Source of the DNA: Methylobacterium durans | Lineage (GTDB): Bacteria; Pseudomonadota; Alphaproteobacteria; Rhizobiales; Beijerinckiaceae | Length of the DNA: 64,000 nt | NCBI RefSeq assembly: GCF_003173715.1 | Contig: NZ_CP029550.1 | Coordinates: 2,294,001 to 2,358,000 of the forward strand | Direction of reading: 5' to 3' | Shown: in pieces, positions 39,660-47,474 of the stretch | How the letters are laid out: every line of letters begins with the position of its first letter | How positions within the stretch are numbered: position 1 is the stretch's first letter | The notes under the pieces: model-generated | The model's input: the letters and a program-made list of their open reading frames with translations, nothing else | The model's database searches: none | What the model was told of the DNA's origin: nothing | Translations under genes and position numbers: made by a program

Positions 39660-40380
39660 GCCGTGCGTGCTTGCTGCTGCGTTCCCCGGAGGCGCCGGAC
39701 CGGAGGCTCCGTCATGCGGCCTTGCCCCGGCCCGGGTGGAGGGCGACGCTCCCTCCCGCGCGCCCCCTCCTCGGTCGGCGCCGTCGCGAAGTGTACAGGA
39801 TTTCGGCAGATGTCCTGGTGCGGCACTTCATTCTCCGCCGGACGGATCGGGTGCGCTGTCAGGCTTCTGCGGGGCCGGCGTCCATGCCCGGCCAATGCGC
39901 CACCAGTACGGCACCGAGGTTTCCGGCGTGTTGCTGGTCGCACCGCGCCCATAACGGGCGGAATGGGACCCGGAACGCCGTAGCCTGGAGATGGGGATGC
40001 GCGGTTGGAAAAGGGAGCCCGCGGCAGGCCGGGCCGCATTCGGCGGCCCGCGAGGCGGAGGGGCGCCCGCGGAGCCGCACGAAGCGGGCCGCCCGTATCC
40101 AGGCGGCCCGATCCACGACCGGAGCGGTACCTCGCGGGTTCGGAACGAGGGGGCGGAGTTCCGTCCCCGCAGAGCACCGCTCCAGCCGTGTGCCCAAGAG
40201 GTATCTCACGGCTGATGAATGTCAATAATCGTCAGTTGCCAAAGGCTCCCGGTCGGTGGTTCAGGGGACGAGGACGTGCCGTTTCGCACGTTTCGCGGCC
40301 ACGCGCGCCCATGCTAGAGCAGCCGCTTCCGGCCGCGGCCGACGCCCGCCGGGCTGCGCCCGACGCCCGACCAGGATGGC
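39660..40380. other. Intergenic region between mdtA and aminotransferase
   Basis: 721 bases between divergent genes. Open frames on both strands are Arg/Pro/Gly-rich and lack ribosome sites, so I take none as a gene. It must contain the efflux operon promoter; no palindrome typical of a TetR or MarR operator stood out. Confidence 0.35.
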
Positions 40381-41535
40381 ATGAACCCCGTCTTCGCCGA
40401 CCTTCAGACCTCGGTCTTCGAGACGATGTCGCGCCTCGCCCGCGAGCATGGGGCGATCAATCTCGGCCAGGGCTTCCCCGACGATCCCGGCCCCGCCGAC
40501 ATCCGCGCGCGCGGGGCCGAGGCCCTGGTCGAGGGCTTCAACCAGTACCCGCCGATGATGGGGCTGCCCGCCCTGCGGGAGGCCGTCGCCGCCCATTACG
40601 CCCGGCACCAGGGGCTCGATCTCGATCCCGCGACCGAGGTGATGGTGACCTCGGGCGCCACCGAGGCGCTGGCGGGGGCGCTCCTCGCGCTGATCGAGCC
40701 CGGCGACGAGGTGGTGCTGTTCGCGCCCCTCTACGACGCCTACCTGCCGCTCGTCCGACGGGCCGGGGGCGTGCCCCGCATCGTGACCCTGCGCCCGCCC
40801 GCCTTCGGTCTCGACGCGGCTTCGCTCGCCGTGGCCTTCGGCCCGCGGACCCGGGTGGTGCTCCTCAACAACCCGCTCAACCCGAGCGCCACGATGTTCT
40901 CCCGCGCGGACCTGGAGATGCTGGCGGGCTTCTGCCGCCGCCACGACGCGGTCGCGATCTGCGACGAGGTCTGGGAGCACGTCGTCTTCGATGGGCGCGC
41001 CCACATCCCCCTGATCACCCTGCCGGGCATGCGGGAGCGGACGGTGAAGATCGGCTCGGCCGGGAAGATCTTCAGCCTGACGGGCTGGAAGGTCGGCTTC
41101 GTGATGGCGGCCCCGCCCTTGATGCGGGTGCTCGCCAAGGCCCACCAGTACCTCACCTTCACGACGCCCCCGAACCTGCAGGAGGCGGTGGCCTACGGGC
41201 TGTCCAAGGACGATGCCTACTTCGCCGGCATGCGGCGGGACTTCGCCCGCTCGCGCGACCGCCTCGCGGACGGATTGCAGGGCCTCGGCCTCACCGTGCT
41301 GCCGAGTGCCGCGACCTACTTCCTCAACCTCGACGTGGCGCCCCTCGGCGTCGCCGACGACGCGGCCTTCTGCGAGACCCTGGTGCGCCGGCACGGGGTC
41401 GCCGCCATCCCGGTCAGCGCCTTCTACGCGGAGGATCCCGTGCGCAACCTCGTGCGTCTCTGCTTCGCCAAGAGCGACGCGACGATCGACGCCGCCCTCG
41501 ACCGCCTGAGCCACCTCGCCCGGAGGGCGGCGTGA
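40381..41535 (+). CDS. Class I PLP-dependent aminotransferase (methionine/kynurenine type)
   Basis: A 384-residue fold-type I aminotransferase similar to YbdL/kynurenine aminotransferases. Seen in order: INLGQGFPDDPGP near the N-terminus, the cofactor-contact VTSGATEAL, NNPLNPSATMF, the pyridine-binding ICDEVWEHVVFDG, the PLP lysine in GSAGKIFSLTGWKVG, and the carboxylate-binding Arg in NLVRLCFAK. The likely role is transamination of methionine or aromatic amino acids with 2-oxo acids. ATG 40381 is where the family starts. Confidence 0.88.
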   Translation: MNPVFADLQTSVFETMSRLAREHGAINLGQGFPDDPGPADIRARGAEALVEGFNQYPPMMGLPALREAVAAHYARHQGLDLDPATEVMVTSGATEALAGALLALIEPGDEVVLFAPLYDAYLPLVRRAGGVPRIVTLRPPAFGLDAASLAVAFGPRTRVVLLNNPLNPSATMFSRADLEMLAGFCRRHDAVAICDEVWEHVVFDGRAHIPLITLPGMRERTVKIGSAGKIFSLTGWKVGFVMAAPPLMRVLAKAHQYLTFTTPPNLQEAVAYGLSKDDAYFAGMRRDFARSRDRLADGLQGLGLTVLPSAATYFLNLDVAPLGVADDAAFCETLVRRHGVAAIPVSAFYAEDPVRNLVRLCFAKSDATIDAALDRLSHLARRAA

Positions 41536-41628
41536 GAGCGCGCGCGACGGATCGCGCGGGCGCGCGGCTTGCCGTGCGTCTTGCCGCGCGTCTTGCCGCG
41601 GCCGGGGCGCGGGGCCACATCAGGCCGC

Positions 41629-42111
41629 ATGAGCACCTCCGAGCCCTTCCGCGCCTTCCCCCGGGATCCCGGGACGGCCTTCGGCCAGAGCCCCGGCGCC
41701 AGCCCGCCCTTCCGCTTCACGGACACGAGCCGGGAGGCGAGCCTCGCCCGCCTGGAGAAGCTGGCCTACCTTCTCGATTCGGCCTTCCTGATCCCCGGCG
41801 TCAACCGGCGGGTCGGGCTCGAAGCGGTGATCGGCCTCGTGCCGGTGATCGGCGACATCGCGGGCGTCGCGCTCTCGTCCTACATCCTCTTCGAGGCCAA
41901 GCGCCTCGGGGTGCCGCGCTGGGTGCTGGCCCGGATGGCGCTGAACATCGCCTTCGACGGGGCGGTGGGTGTGGTGCCGCTGGCGGGAGACCTGTTCGAC
42001 GCCGCCTTCAAGGCCAACCGCCGCAACGTGCGGCTGCTGCGCAAGCACCTAGAGCGCAGCGGCGCCGTGCGCCCGAACGAGATCGACGGGACGGCGAGGC
42101 GCCTCGACTGA
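41629..42111 (+). CDS. DUF4112 membrane protein
   Basis: A 160-residue protein of the DUF4112 family. The family signature runs from LEKLAYLLDSAFLIPG through RRVGLEAVIGLVPVIGD to MALNIAFDGAVGVVPLAGDLFD, with two or three membrane segments, and ends AAFKANRRNVRLLRKHL. Function unknown; members are common next to transport or stress genes. ATG 41629 is chosen since upstream residues are Arg/Pro-rich. The YejE-like permease starts 28 bases after the stop. Confidence 0.8.
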   Translation: MSTSEPFRAFPRDPGTAFGQSPGASPPFRFTDTSREASLARLEKLAYLLDSAFLIPGVNRRVGLEAVIGLVPVIGDIAGVALSSYILFEAKRLGVPRWVLARMALNIAFDGAVGVVPLAGDLFDAAFKANRRNVRLLRKHLERSGAVRPNEIDGTARRLD

Positions 42112-42139
42112 TGGCGGCCGGGGTTCGGGAGATCGGCCG

Positions 42140-43321
42140 GTGAACGAGCTCGCTCCGCCTCCGGCCGGCGAGGCCGTCGCGCTGCCCGTGCCGGGGGCTC
42201 AAGGCATCGTCGCCGCGCCCGTGACCCGGCGCGGCCTCTCGCCCCTCAACCGGCGGCGGCTCGCCAATTTCCGGCGCAACCGCCTCGGCTTCTGGTCCTT
42301 CGCCATCTTCCTCGCGCTGTTCGTCGTCAGCCTGTTCGCGGAGGTGATCGCGAACGACAAGCCGATCGTCGTCTCCTACAAGGGCGAGATCCTGTTTCCC
42401 GTCCTGATCGACTATCCGGACGAGAAGTTCGGCGGCTTCCTCGCGCGGACCGACTACCGCTCGCAGGAGACCCGGAAGGAGATCGCCGAGAACGGCTGGG
42501 CGGTCTGGCCGCCGATCCCGTATTCCTACGACACGATCCTCACCGGCCTGCCGACGCCCTCGCCCTCGCCGCCCACCTGGATGCTCACCGACGAGCAGTG
42601 CCGTCCCGTCGCCAAGAGGACGGGCGGCACGGGGTGCCGGGACATCGAGTGGCACTGGCTCGGCACCGACAACACCACGCGCGACGTGCTGGCGCGGATC
42701 ATCTACGGGTTCCGGATCTCGGTGCTGTTCGGGCTGGTCCTCGCCCTGATCTCGTCGGTGATCGGCGTGGTGGCGGGCGCCGTGCAGGGCTATTTCGGCG
42801 GCTGGGTCGATCTCGCCTTCCAGCGCTTCATCGAGGTCTGGAGCGGCATACCGACCCTGTACCTCATCATCATCATCTCGGCCTTCATCGCACCGGGCTT
42901 CTTCGTGCTGCTCGGCATCCTGCTGCTGTTCTCGTGGGTCGCGCTCGTCGGCGTGGTGCGGGCCGAATTCCTGCGCGCCCGCAATTTCGAGTACGTGCGG
43001 GCGGCTCGCGCCCTCGGCCTCTCGAACCTGCGCATCATGGCCGTGCACCTCCTGCCGAACGCGATGGTGGCGACGCTGACCTTCCTGCCGTTCATCCTGA
43101 ACGGCTCGATCACGACACTGACCTCGCTCGACTTCCTCGGATTCGGCCTGCCGCCGGGCTCGCCCTCCCTCGGGGAGCTGCTCGCCCAGGGCAAGGACAA
43201 CATCCAGGCGCCCTGGCTCGGGCTCACGGGCTTCGCCGTCGTGGCGACGATGCTGAGCCTCCTGATCTTCGCCGGCGAGGCGGTGCGCGACGCCTTCGAC
43301 CCGCGCAAGACCTTTTCCTGA
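42140..43321 (+). CDS. yejE: Peptide ABC transporter permease, YejE-like
   Basis: A 393-residue inner membrane permease of the oligopeptide/microcin C (YejABEF) type. It has a basic cytosolic N-tail (NRRRLANFRRNRLGFWS), a first helix, a long periplasmic loop of about 130 residues including WHWLGTDNTTRDVLARIIYG, and five helices of the BPD_transp_1 domain with the EAA-loop region (EYVRAARALGLSNLRI). Start GTG 42140. The usual partners yejA, yejB and yejF are not next to it. Confidence 0.85.
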   Translation: MNELAPPPAGEAVALPVPGAQGIVAAPVTRRGLSPLNRRRLANFRRNRLGFWSFAIFLALFVVSLFAEVIANDKPIVVSYKGEILFPVLIDYPDEKFGGFLARTDYRSQETRKEIAENGWAVWPPIPYSYDTILTGLPTPSPSPPTWMLTDEQCRPVAKRTGGTGCRDIEWHWLGTDNTTRDVLARIIYGFRISVLFGLVLALISSVIGVVAGAVQGYFGGWVDLAFQRFIEVWSGIPTLYLIIIISAFIAPGFFVLLGILLLFSWVALVGVVRAEFLRARNFEYVRAARALGLSNLRIMAVHLLPNAMVATLTFLPFILNGSITTLTSLDFLGFGLPPGSPSLGELLAQGKDNIQAPWLGLTGFAVVATMLSLLIFAGEAVRDAFDPRKTFS

Positions 43322-43342
43322 CGCCGGTCCGACGGATCCCGG

Positions 43343-43370
43343 CCGTGCCGCGGGGCGAACCGCGGCACGG
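43343..43370. terminator. Bidirectional hairpin between convergent genes
   Basis: Perfect 11-base stem CCGTGCCGCGG / CCGCGGCACGG with a six-base loop, 21 bases after yejE and 17 bases from the end of the convergent small gene. No T run, so intrinsic termination is uncertain. Confidence 0.5.
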
Positions 43371-43387
43371 GCCGCCGTCGCGGTCCC

Positions 43388-43567
43388 TCAGCGGCCGCTG
43401 CCGCCGCCGCCGCCGGCGCTGTTCGAGGTCGGCTTGTTGTTCTCCTCGGCGTTGCCGGAGGCGGCGGACGAGCTCTGCGGATCGCGGCCCTGCGACAGGG
43501 CCGGCGTGACGAGCACCGGCGCGGCGATCAGAAGGGCGAGCGCGCTGGCGGCGACGGACTTTCTCAT
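43388..43567 (-). CDS. Small exported protein (59 residues)
   Basis: ATG 43567 begins a good Sec signal peptide (RKSVAASALALLIAAPVLVTPALSQ). The short mature part is Ser/Asn/Gly-rich (SSSAASGNAEENNKP) and ends in a Gly run. Function unknown; probably periplasmic. Confidence 0.55.
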   Translation of the reverse strand: MRKSVAASALALLIAAPVLVTPALSQGRDPQSSSAASGNAEENNKPTSNSAGGGGGSGR

Positions 43568-44354
43568 GGGTCTACCTCGTGGCGCCCGGCGCACGCGGGA
43601 ATGCGCGGCTTGTGAAGGCGCGCGAACACAACCGGTGATTTAATTCTTGGTTGCCTCCGCTCGGGCAGAGACGACCGCCGCACATCACTGGCAGCGTACG
43701 GCGTGTCCTCCGAGAGGTGATCGTCGCTTCGAAAATGCATTCGCGCCCAAAAAGCATGTCGATCGCGGACGCCGGGCGCATTCCGGTCGCGATGCGACCG
43801 AACCGCGGCGCGAGGCGTTTCACCTTGTGCTTGTATCGGTCAGCATTCATTGAAAATGACGTGAAAAGTTTCTATTTAATGCCGATCACAAAAATGTGAA
43901 CTGGTTCAATGACGATAATATGCTCTATGTCATCTTGAGATCTATCGACGATCTGAGAAGTTTTGGATATCGCTCGGCGAGCCGCCGACTCGTTCGTCCC
44001 GAGGTGCCCAGCACGGTTCGTACGCTTTCGGGCGGAGCGCGCGACCCGCGCGGTGATGATCGGGCAGCCGCTGCGCCCGCATTGCCTCCGCGGCGGCGGG
44101 ATTTCAAATTTTTCCGGACACTAATCACCTCTCTCGGCGCATCCCACCGTACGAAGCACAACATTCGCTCATGAAGTGGGCAGCGTTCGCAGCATGCATC
44201 CGAGACATTTGCCGGACTCGTTTCGAGCATGCGCTGAGTGAATTCATGCTAATTCGGTGTTTGTCCAGCAAACAGCTACACATTTGTCCTTGCGTTCCGC
44301 GCGTATCGTCATAACTTGCGTCGCGGTGGGGATTCAGCGTTGAGGATTCTGAAA
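43568..44354. promoter_or_regulatory. Long AT-richer leader of the second mucR gene
   Basis: 787 bases of notably lower G+C (for example 43840-43930 and 44100-44290), with no convincing gene. As with the first mucR, this unusually long AT-rich region directly precedes a MucR-type gene and is a candidate for autoregulation by MucR-like proteins. Confidence 0.4.
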
Positions 44355-44897
44355 ATGTCAGAGGTTGCAACAGCACCGCACAGTGTCGACATCGAACGCA
44401 CTGTCGATGTCGTCTCCGCCTACGTGTCGAACAATTCCGTCCCGACTGCCGATCTCCCGGCTCTCATCACCAGCGTCCACGACGCACTGAAGAGCCTCGC
44501 CAACGGACCGGTCCAGACGGAGGCCGACGTCGTGGAGAAGCCGAGCACCGCTCAGGTCCGCAAGTCGATCCGTCCGGACGGACTGATCAGCTTCATCGAC
44601 GGCAAATCCTACAAGACGCTGAAGCGCCACCTGACCAAGCACGGGCTCGACCCGCACAGCTACCGCGAGCGCTACGGCCTGCCCGCCGATTACCCGACCA
44701 CCTCCGCAAACTACTCGGCGCAGCGCTCCGCCCTCGCCAAGAGTCTGGGTCTCGGTCAGCCGGGCCGGCTGGGGACGGACAATGCGGCAGCGGCGACGCC
44801 GGCCGAGCCGCACCCCGCACCGGGCGAGGAGCGTCGCCGTCCGGCCAATGGCGGCAGCGGCAAGCGCGCGAGCCGCAAGGCCACCGTGGCGGCCTGA
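44355..44897 (+). CDS. MucR/Ros-family regulator with degenerate zinc finger
   Basis: A 180-residue paralogue of the 27072 gene. The N-terminal part (VDVVSAYVSNNSVPTADLPALITSVH) is well conserved, and the DNA-binding part has KTLKRHLTKHG and YGLPADYPTTSANYS. The usual Cys of the finger is Ser here (LISFIDGK) although both His of HLTKH remain, so zinc binding is doubtful. A basic Lys/Arg tail follows. ATG 44355 has GAGGA at 44342-44346; the in-frame ATG at 44316 has no site. Confidence 0.88.
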   Translation: MSEVATAPHSVDIERTVDVVSAYVSNNSVPTADLPALITSVHDALKSLANGPVQTEADVVEKPSTAQVRKSIRPDGLISFIDGKSYKTLKRHLTKHGLDPHSYRERYGLPADYPTTSANYSAQRSALAKSLGLGQPGRLGTDNAAAATPAEPHPAPGEERRRPANGGSGKRASRKATVAA

Positions 44898-44916
44898 CCG
44901 GCCGCGACCGACCGGT

Positions 44917-45195
44917 TCACAGGACGCGGGCGCCGTTCCGGCGAAGGAGCCAGCCTCTGGCCCGCAGGATGAGGGCGGGGCGCACGCGGGACACGTCATC
45001 GCCGTCGAGGAGCGGCGAGACGCTCAGGGCGGACAGGTAGGCCGTCTCGGCGTCCCGGCAGGCCCGGAGCGCCGAGTCCGCGGCGAGATCGCGGCTCGAG
45101 AGAGCGGCCTGGAGGGTGAAGCTGCGCCGAAGGCAGCCCTGCCACGCCTGATGGAGGTCCGCGGCTTGGCCGGCGAGCGCCGGATGCGCGGACAT
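44917..45195 (-). CDS. Hypothetical protein (92 residues)
   Basis: A soluble alpha-helical protein: LHQAWQGCLRRSFTLQAAL, then a CRDAETAYLSALSVSPLLDGDD segment, and a final RPALILRARGWLLRR. Not recognised. It converges with mucR (19 bases between stops). Codon pattern fits the genome, so it is probably real. Confidence 0.5.
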   Translation of the reverse strand: MSAHPALAGQAADLHQAWQGCLRRSFTLQAALSSRDLAADSALRACRDAETAYLSALSVSPLLDGDDVSRVRPALILRARGWLLRRNGARVL

Positions 45196-45316
45196 GACAA
45201 GCAGCCCCCCAGCATCCGGACGGCGAGGCGGCGTTTCGTCATGCGGGGCGGCTCCGGGTCAGGGGCCAGCCTCGCGCAGCGTGCTTGACGAAGATTGAAG
45301 AATCCCTCCGCCCTGC

Positions 45317-45333
45317 CGTCCCGCTTCGGGACG
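45317..45333 (-). terminator. Possible terminator hairpin of the BTLCP gene
   Basis: Seven-base perfect stem CGTCCCG / CGGGACG with a three-base loop, six bases after the stop codon of the leftward peptidase gene. No clear T run on the minus strand. Confidence 0.35.
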
Positions 45334-45338
45334 CGCCC

Positions 45339-45998
45339 CTAACGGTTGGCCGTCGTGGTCGGGGACGGCGCGCGGCCGATCGAGACCCAGGCGACCGCGT
45401 CCTGGCTCTCGCGCTTGATGAAGGCGTAGCCCGTCTGGCGCCACGGCAGGACCGCATTCGTCTTGTTGTCGAGGATGAAGTCGCCCCGGTCGGTGATCAG
45501 CGTCAGCACCGCGTGGCCCTCGCCCTTCTCGTCGATCACGACGGTCATCCGCATGGCCCGGCGCGGCAGGCCGGCCTCGGCGAGCATGTGGCGCTTGAGG
45601 AGCTGGAAATCCTCGCAATCGCCGATCCCGTCCTCGGCCATGTCCCAGCGGTCGGGGACGTTGAGATGATCCATGTCGGTCATGGCCCGCACCGCCTTGT
45701 TCACCCGGCGGTTGACCGAGATGACAGTGTTCCAGATCGCGGGCGTCAGGGTGATGGTGGCGGGCTCGCTGCGGTCGACCGCGCACTCGGCCGCGTAGCT
45801 CTGGCAGAAGGTGACCCAGGCGGAGATCGGCCGGGCCTCGCCGGAGACGGTCGCCGCGCTCGGCACCGCCGGCAGCGCCGCGTAGGTCTGGGCGCCCACC
45901 GGCGCGGCGAGGGCGGCAAGCGCGAGCCCCGCGAGCGCACTTCTCAGCCCGTGACGGGCCGACACCGAAACCCGCCGCTTCGAACCTGCGAACCGCAT
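45339..45998 (-). CDS. Transglutaminase-like cysteine peptidase (BTLCP, DUF920)
   Basis: A 219-residue exported protein with a signal peptide (cleavage near PVGAQTY). The catalytic triad of the bacterial transglutaminase-like family is visible: Cys in GIGDCEDFQLLKRHML, His in GEGHAVLTL and Asp in FILDNKTNAVLPW. In other bacteria such proteins (LapG relatives) process surface adhesins, but this short periplasmic group is uncharacterised in Methylobacterium. ATG 45998 is preferred to the TTG at 46010. Confidence 0.85.
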   Translation of the reverse strand: MRFAGSKRRVSVSARHGLRSALAGLALAALAAPVGAQTYAALPAVPSAATVSGEARPISAWVTFCQSYAAECAVDRSEPATITLTPAIWNTVISVNRRVNKAVRAMTDMDHLNVPDRWDMAEDGIGDCEDFQLLKRHMLAEAGLPRRAMRMTVVIDEKGEGHAVLTLITDRGDFILDNKTNAVLPWRQTGYAFIKRESQDAVAWVSIGRAPSPTTTANR

Positions 45999-46132
45999 CG
46001 CCGCGCCCAATTCGTTAAGCTTTCCTTAACGAACGTCTCACGCCCCGGGCCCGCCGGCAATCGGGCGGTTAAGATTGGGTTAACGCTGTGTGTATCCCGT
46101 ACGGGCGAGCCGGGCCGCACCCCGCCTCGCGC

Positions 46133-46831
46133 TTAGGGGCCGGGAGCGGCCTCGGGCGCCGCGAACTGGACGAGGCCGGGCCTCGCCCGCAGCTTGCCGA
46201 GGATTGCCTCGGCGGCCGCGGGGGAAACCGGTTCGGAGGCGAGGCGCAGGCGGTAGAGGCCCCCGGGCCGGGGCCCGTCCACGATGACGGCGCCGACCTC
46301 CCGCAGGCCATCCGCGATCTGCGCGGCTGTGGCCGCGGGCGCGAAGGCGACGAGGGCGAAGGTGCCGGCACCCGCCGCGCCCGCGCCGCCCTGCGAGGCA
46401 GTCTCGTAGGCGGGGCCCGTCGGGGCCCGCAGCATCGCGCCCGCCAGGAGGCCGACCTGGGCCAGGATCACGAGGCAGGCCGCGAGCCCGAGACCGGCCA
46501 GCGCCGGCGGCGACAGGGCGGCGAGCGCCTCGCCGAGGCGGGCGATCCAGCCGCGGGAGCCGGCCCGCGCATCCGCCGCGAGATCCGCGTCGATGCGGGC
46601 GAAGAGCGCGTCGCGGGCCGCGCCCGTGGGATGGCCCAGCGCCTCGTTGACCGCGACGGTCCCGGCCCGCTCGGCCTCGGCCAGGGCGAGGCGCCGGGCG
46701 AGGTCGGGGTCGCGCGCGAGCGCCGCCTCGACGCGCTCGGCCTCCGCCGGGCCGAGGCGGCCCGTCGCCCGCCAGGGCAGGATGAGGTCGAGATCGTCGG
46801 GTTCGCCGGGAGGCGTGCGCGGAGGCATCAT
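46133..46831 (-). CDS. Anti-sigma factor, RskA-like
   Basis: A 232-residue single-pass membrane protein: a cytosolic N-terminal domain that would bind the sigma factor (LDLILPWRATGRLGPAEAERVEAAL), one transmembrane helix (about 108-132), and a periplasmic C-terminal domain of the RskA type (FALVAFAPAATAAQIADGLREVG). There is no HxxxCxxC zinc motif. It lies 12 bases after the ECF sigma gene on the same strand, the typical sigma/anti-sigma pair. Confidence 0.82.
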   Translation of the reverse strand: MMPPRTPPGEPDDLDLILPWRATGRLGPAEAERVEAALARDPDLARRLALAEAERAGTVAVNEALGHPTGAARDALFARIDADLAADARAGSRGWIARLGEALAALSPPALAGLGLAACLVILAQVGLLAGAMLRAPTGPAYETASQGGAGAAGAGTFALVAFAPAATAAQIADGLREVGAVIVDGPRPGGLYRLRLASEPVSPAAAEAILGKLRARPGLVQFAAPEAAPGP

Positions 46832-46843
46832 CGGGGTCTCACC

Positions 46844-47404
46844 TCACGGCCAGCCGCGGTCGATGCCGGCGGCGAGCAGGAGTTCGGACAGGCGCTTGCG
46901 CGCGTGGAACAGGCGGGTCTTCACGGTGCCGGCCGGGATCGCGAGGACCTGCGCGACCTCCTCGACGGAGAGCTCGTGATAGTAGACGAGATCGACCACG
47001 CCCCGATGCTCGGCCGAGAGCGCAGCGATGCAGCGGCGCAGGGCCTCCGCCTTGCCGGCCTTCTGCAGGACGGTCTCGGGCGTGTCGGCCTCGTCGGGCA
47101 CGGCCTCGGCCACCTCCGGCTCCCATTCCGCATGCGACCTGCGGCGCAGGGCCGAGAGCGCCTTGAAGCGGGCGATCGACAGGAGCCAGGTCGTGACGCT
47201 GGCCCGGCCCTCGTAGCGGCCGGCCTGCTGCCAGACATCGAAGAACACGTCGCTCACGAGATCCTCCGCGCGGCTCGCATCCCGGAGGAGGCGCACCAGG
47301 AACCGGTACACGGCGGTGGCGTGGCGGGCGTAGAGGGCCTGCATCGCGGCGCGGTCGCCCTTGGCGATGCGCGCGACGAGGTCCGCGTCCGGCATGTCCC
47401 TCAT
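46844..47404 (-). CDS. ECF RNA polymerase sigma factor
   Basis: A 186-residue sigma-70 family ECF factor. Region 2 (MQALYARHATAVYRFLVRLLRD ... AEDLVSDVFFDVWQQAGRYEG) binds core enzyme and the -10 element. Region 4 (ALSAEHRGVVDLVYYHELSVEEVAQVLAIPAGTVKTRLFHARKRL) binds the -35. ATG 47404 has a GGGGAG site; ATG 47395 is an alternative. Middle gene of a subtilase/sigma/anti-sigma operon. Confidence 0.9.
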   Translation of the reverse strand: MRDMPDADLVARIAKGDRAAMQALYARHATAVYRFLVRLLRDASRAEDLVSDVFFDVWQQAGRYEGRASVTTWLLSIARFKALSALRRRSHAEWEPEVAEAVPDEADTPETVLQKAGKAEALRRCIAALSAEHRGVVDLVYYHELSVEEVAQVLAIPAGTVKTRLFHARKRLSELLLAAGIDRGWP

Positions 47405-47474
47405 CCGTGCTCCCCGGTTCGTCGCGCGAGGCCGGCCTCCGGTTCACCGGCCGGCGCGCGATTCCGCCCGGCCG

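Noticed and set aside
39656..40225. A 189-codon minus-strand frame between mdtA and the aminotransferase
   Set aside because: Arg/Pro/Gly-rich without structure, typical of spurious frames in high-GC intergenic DNA.
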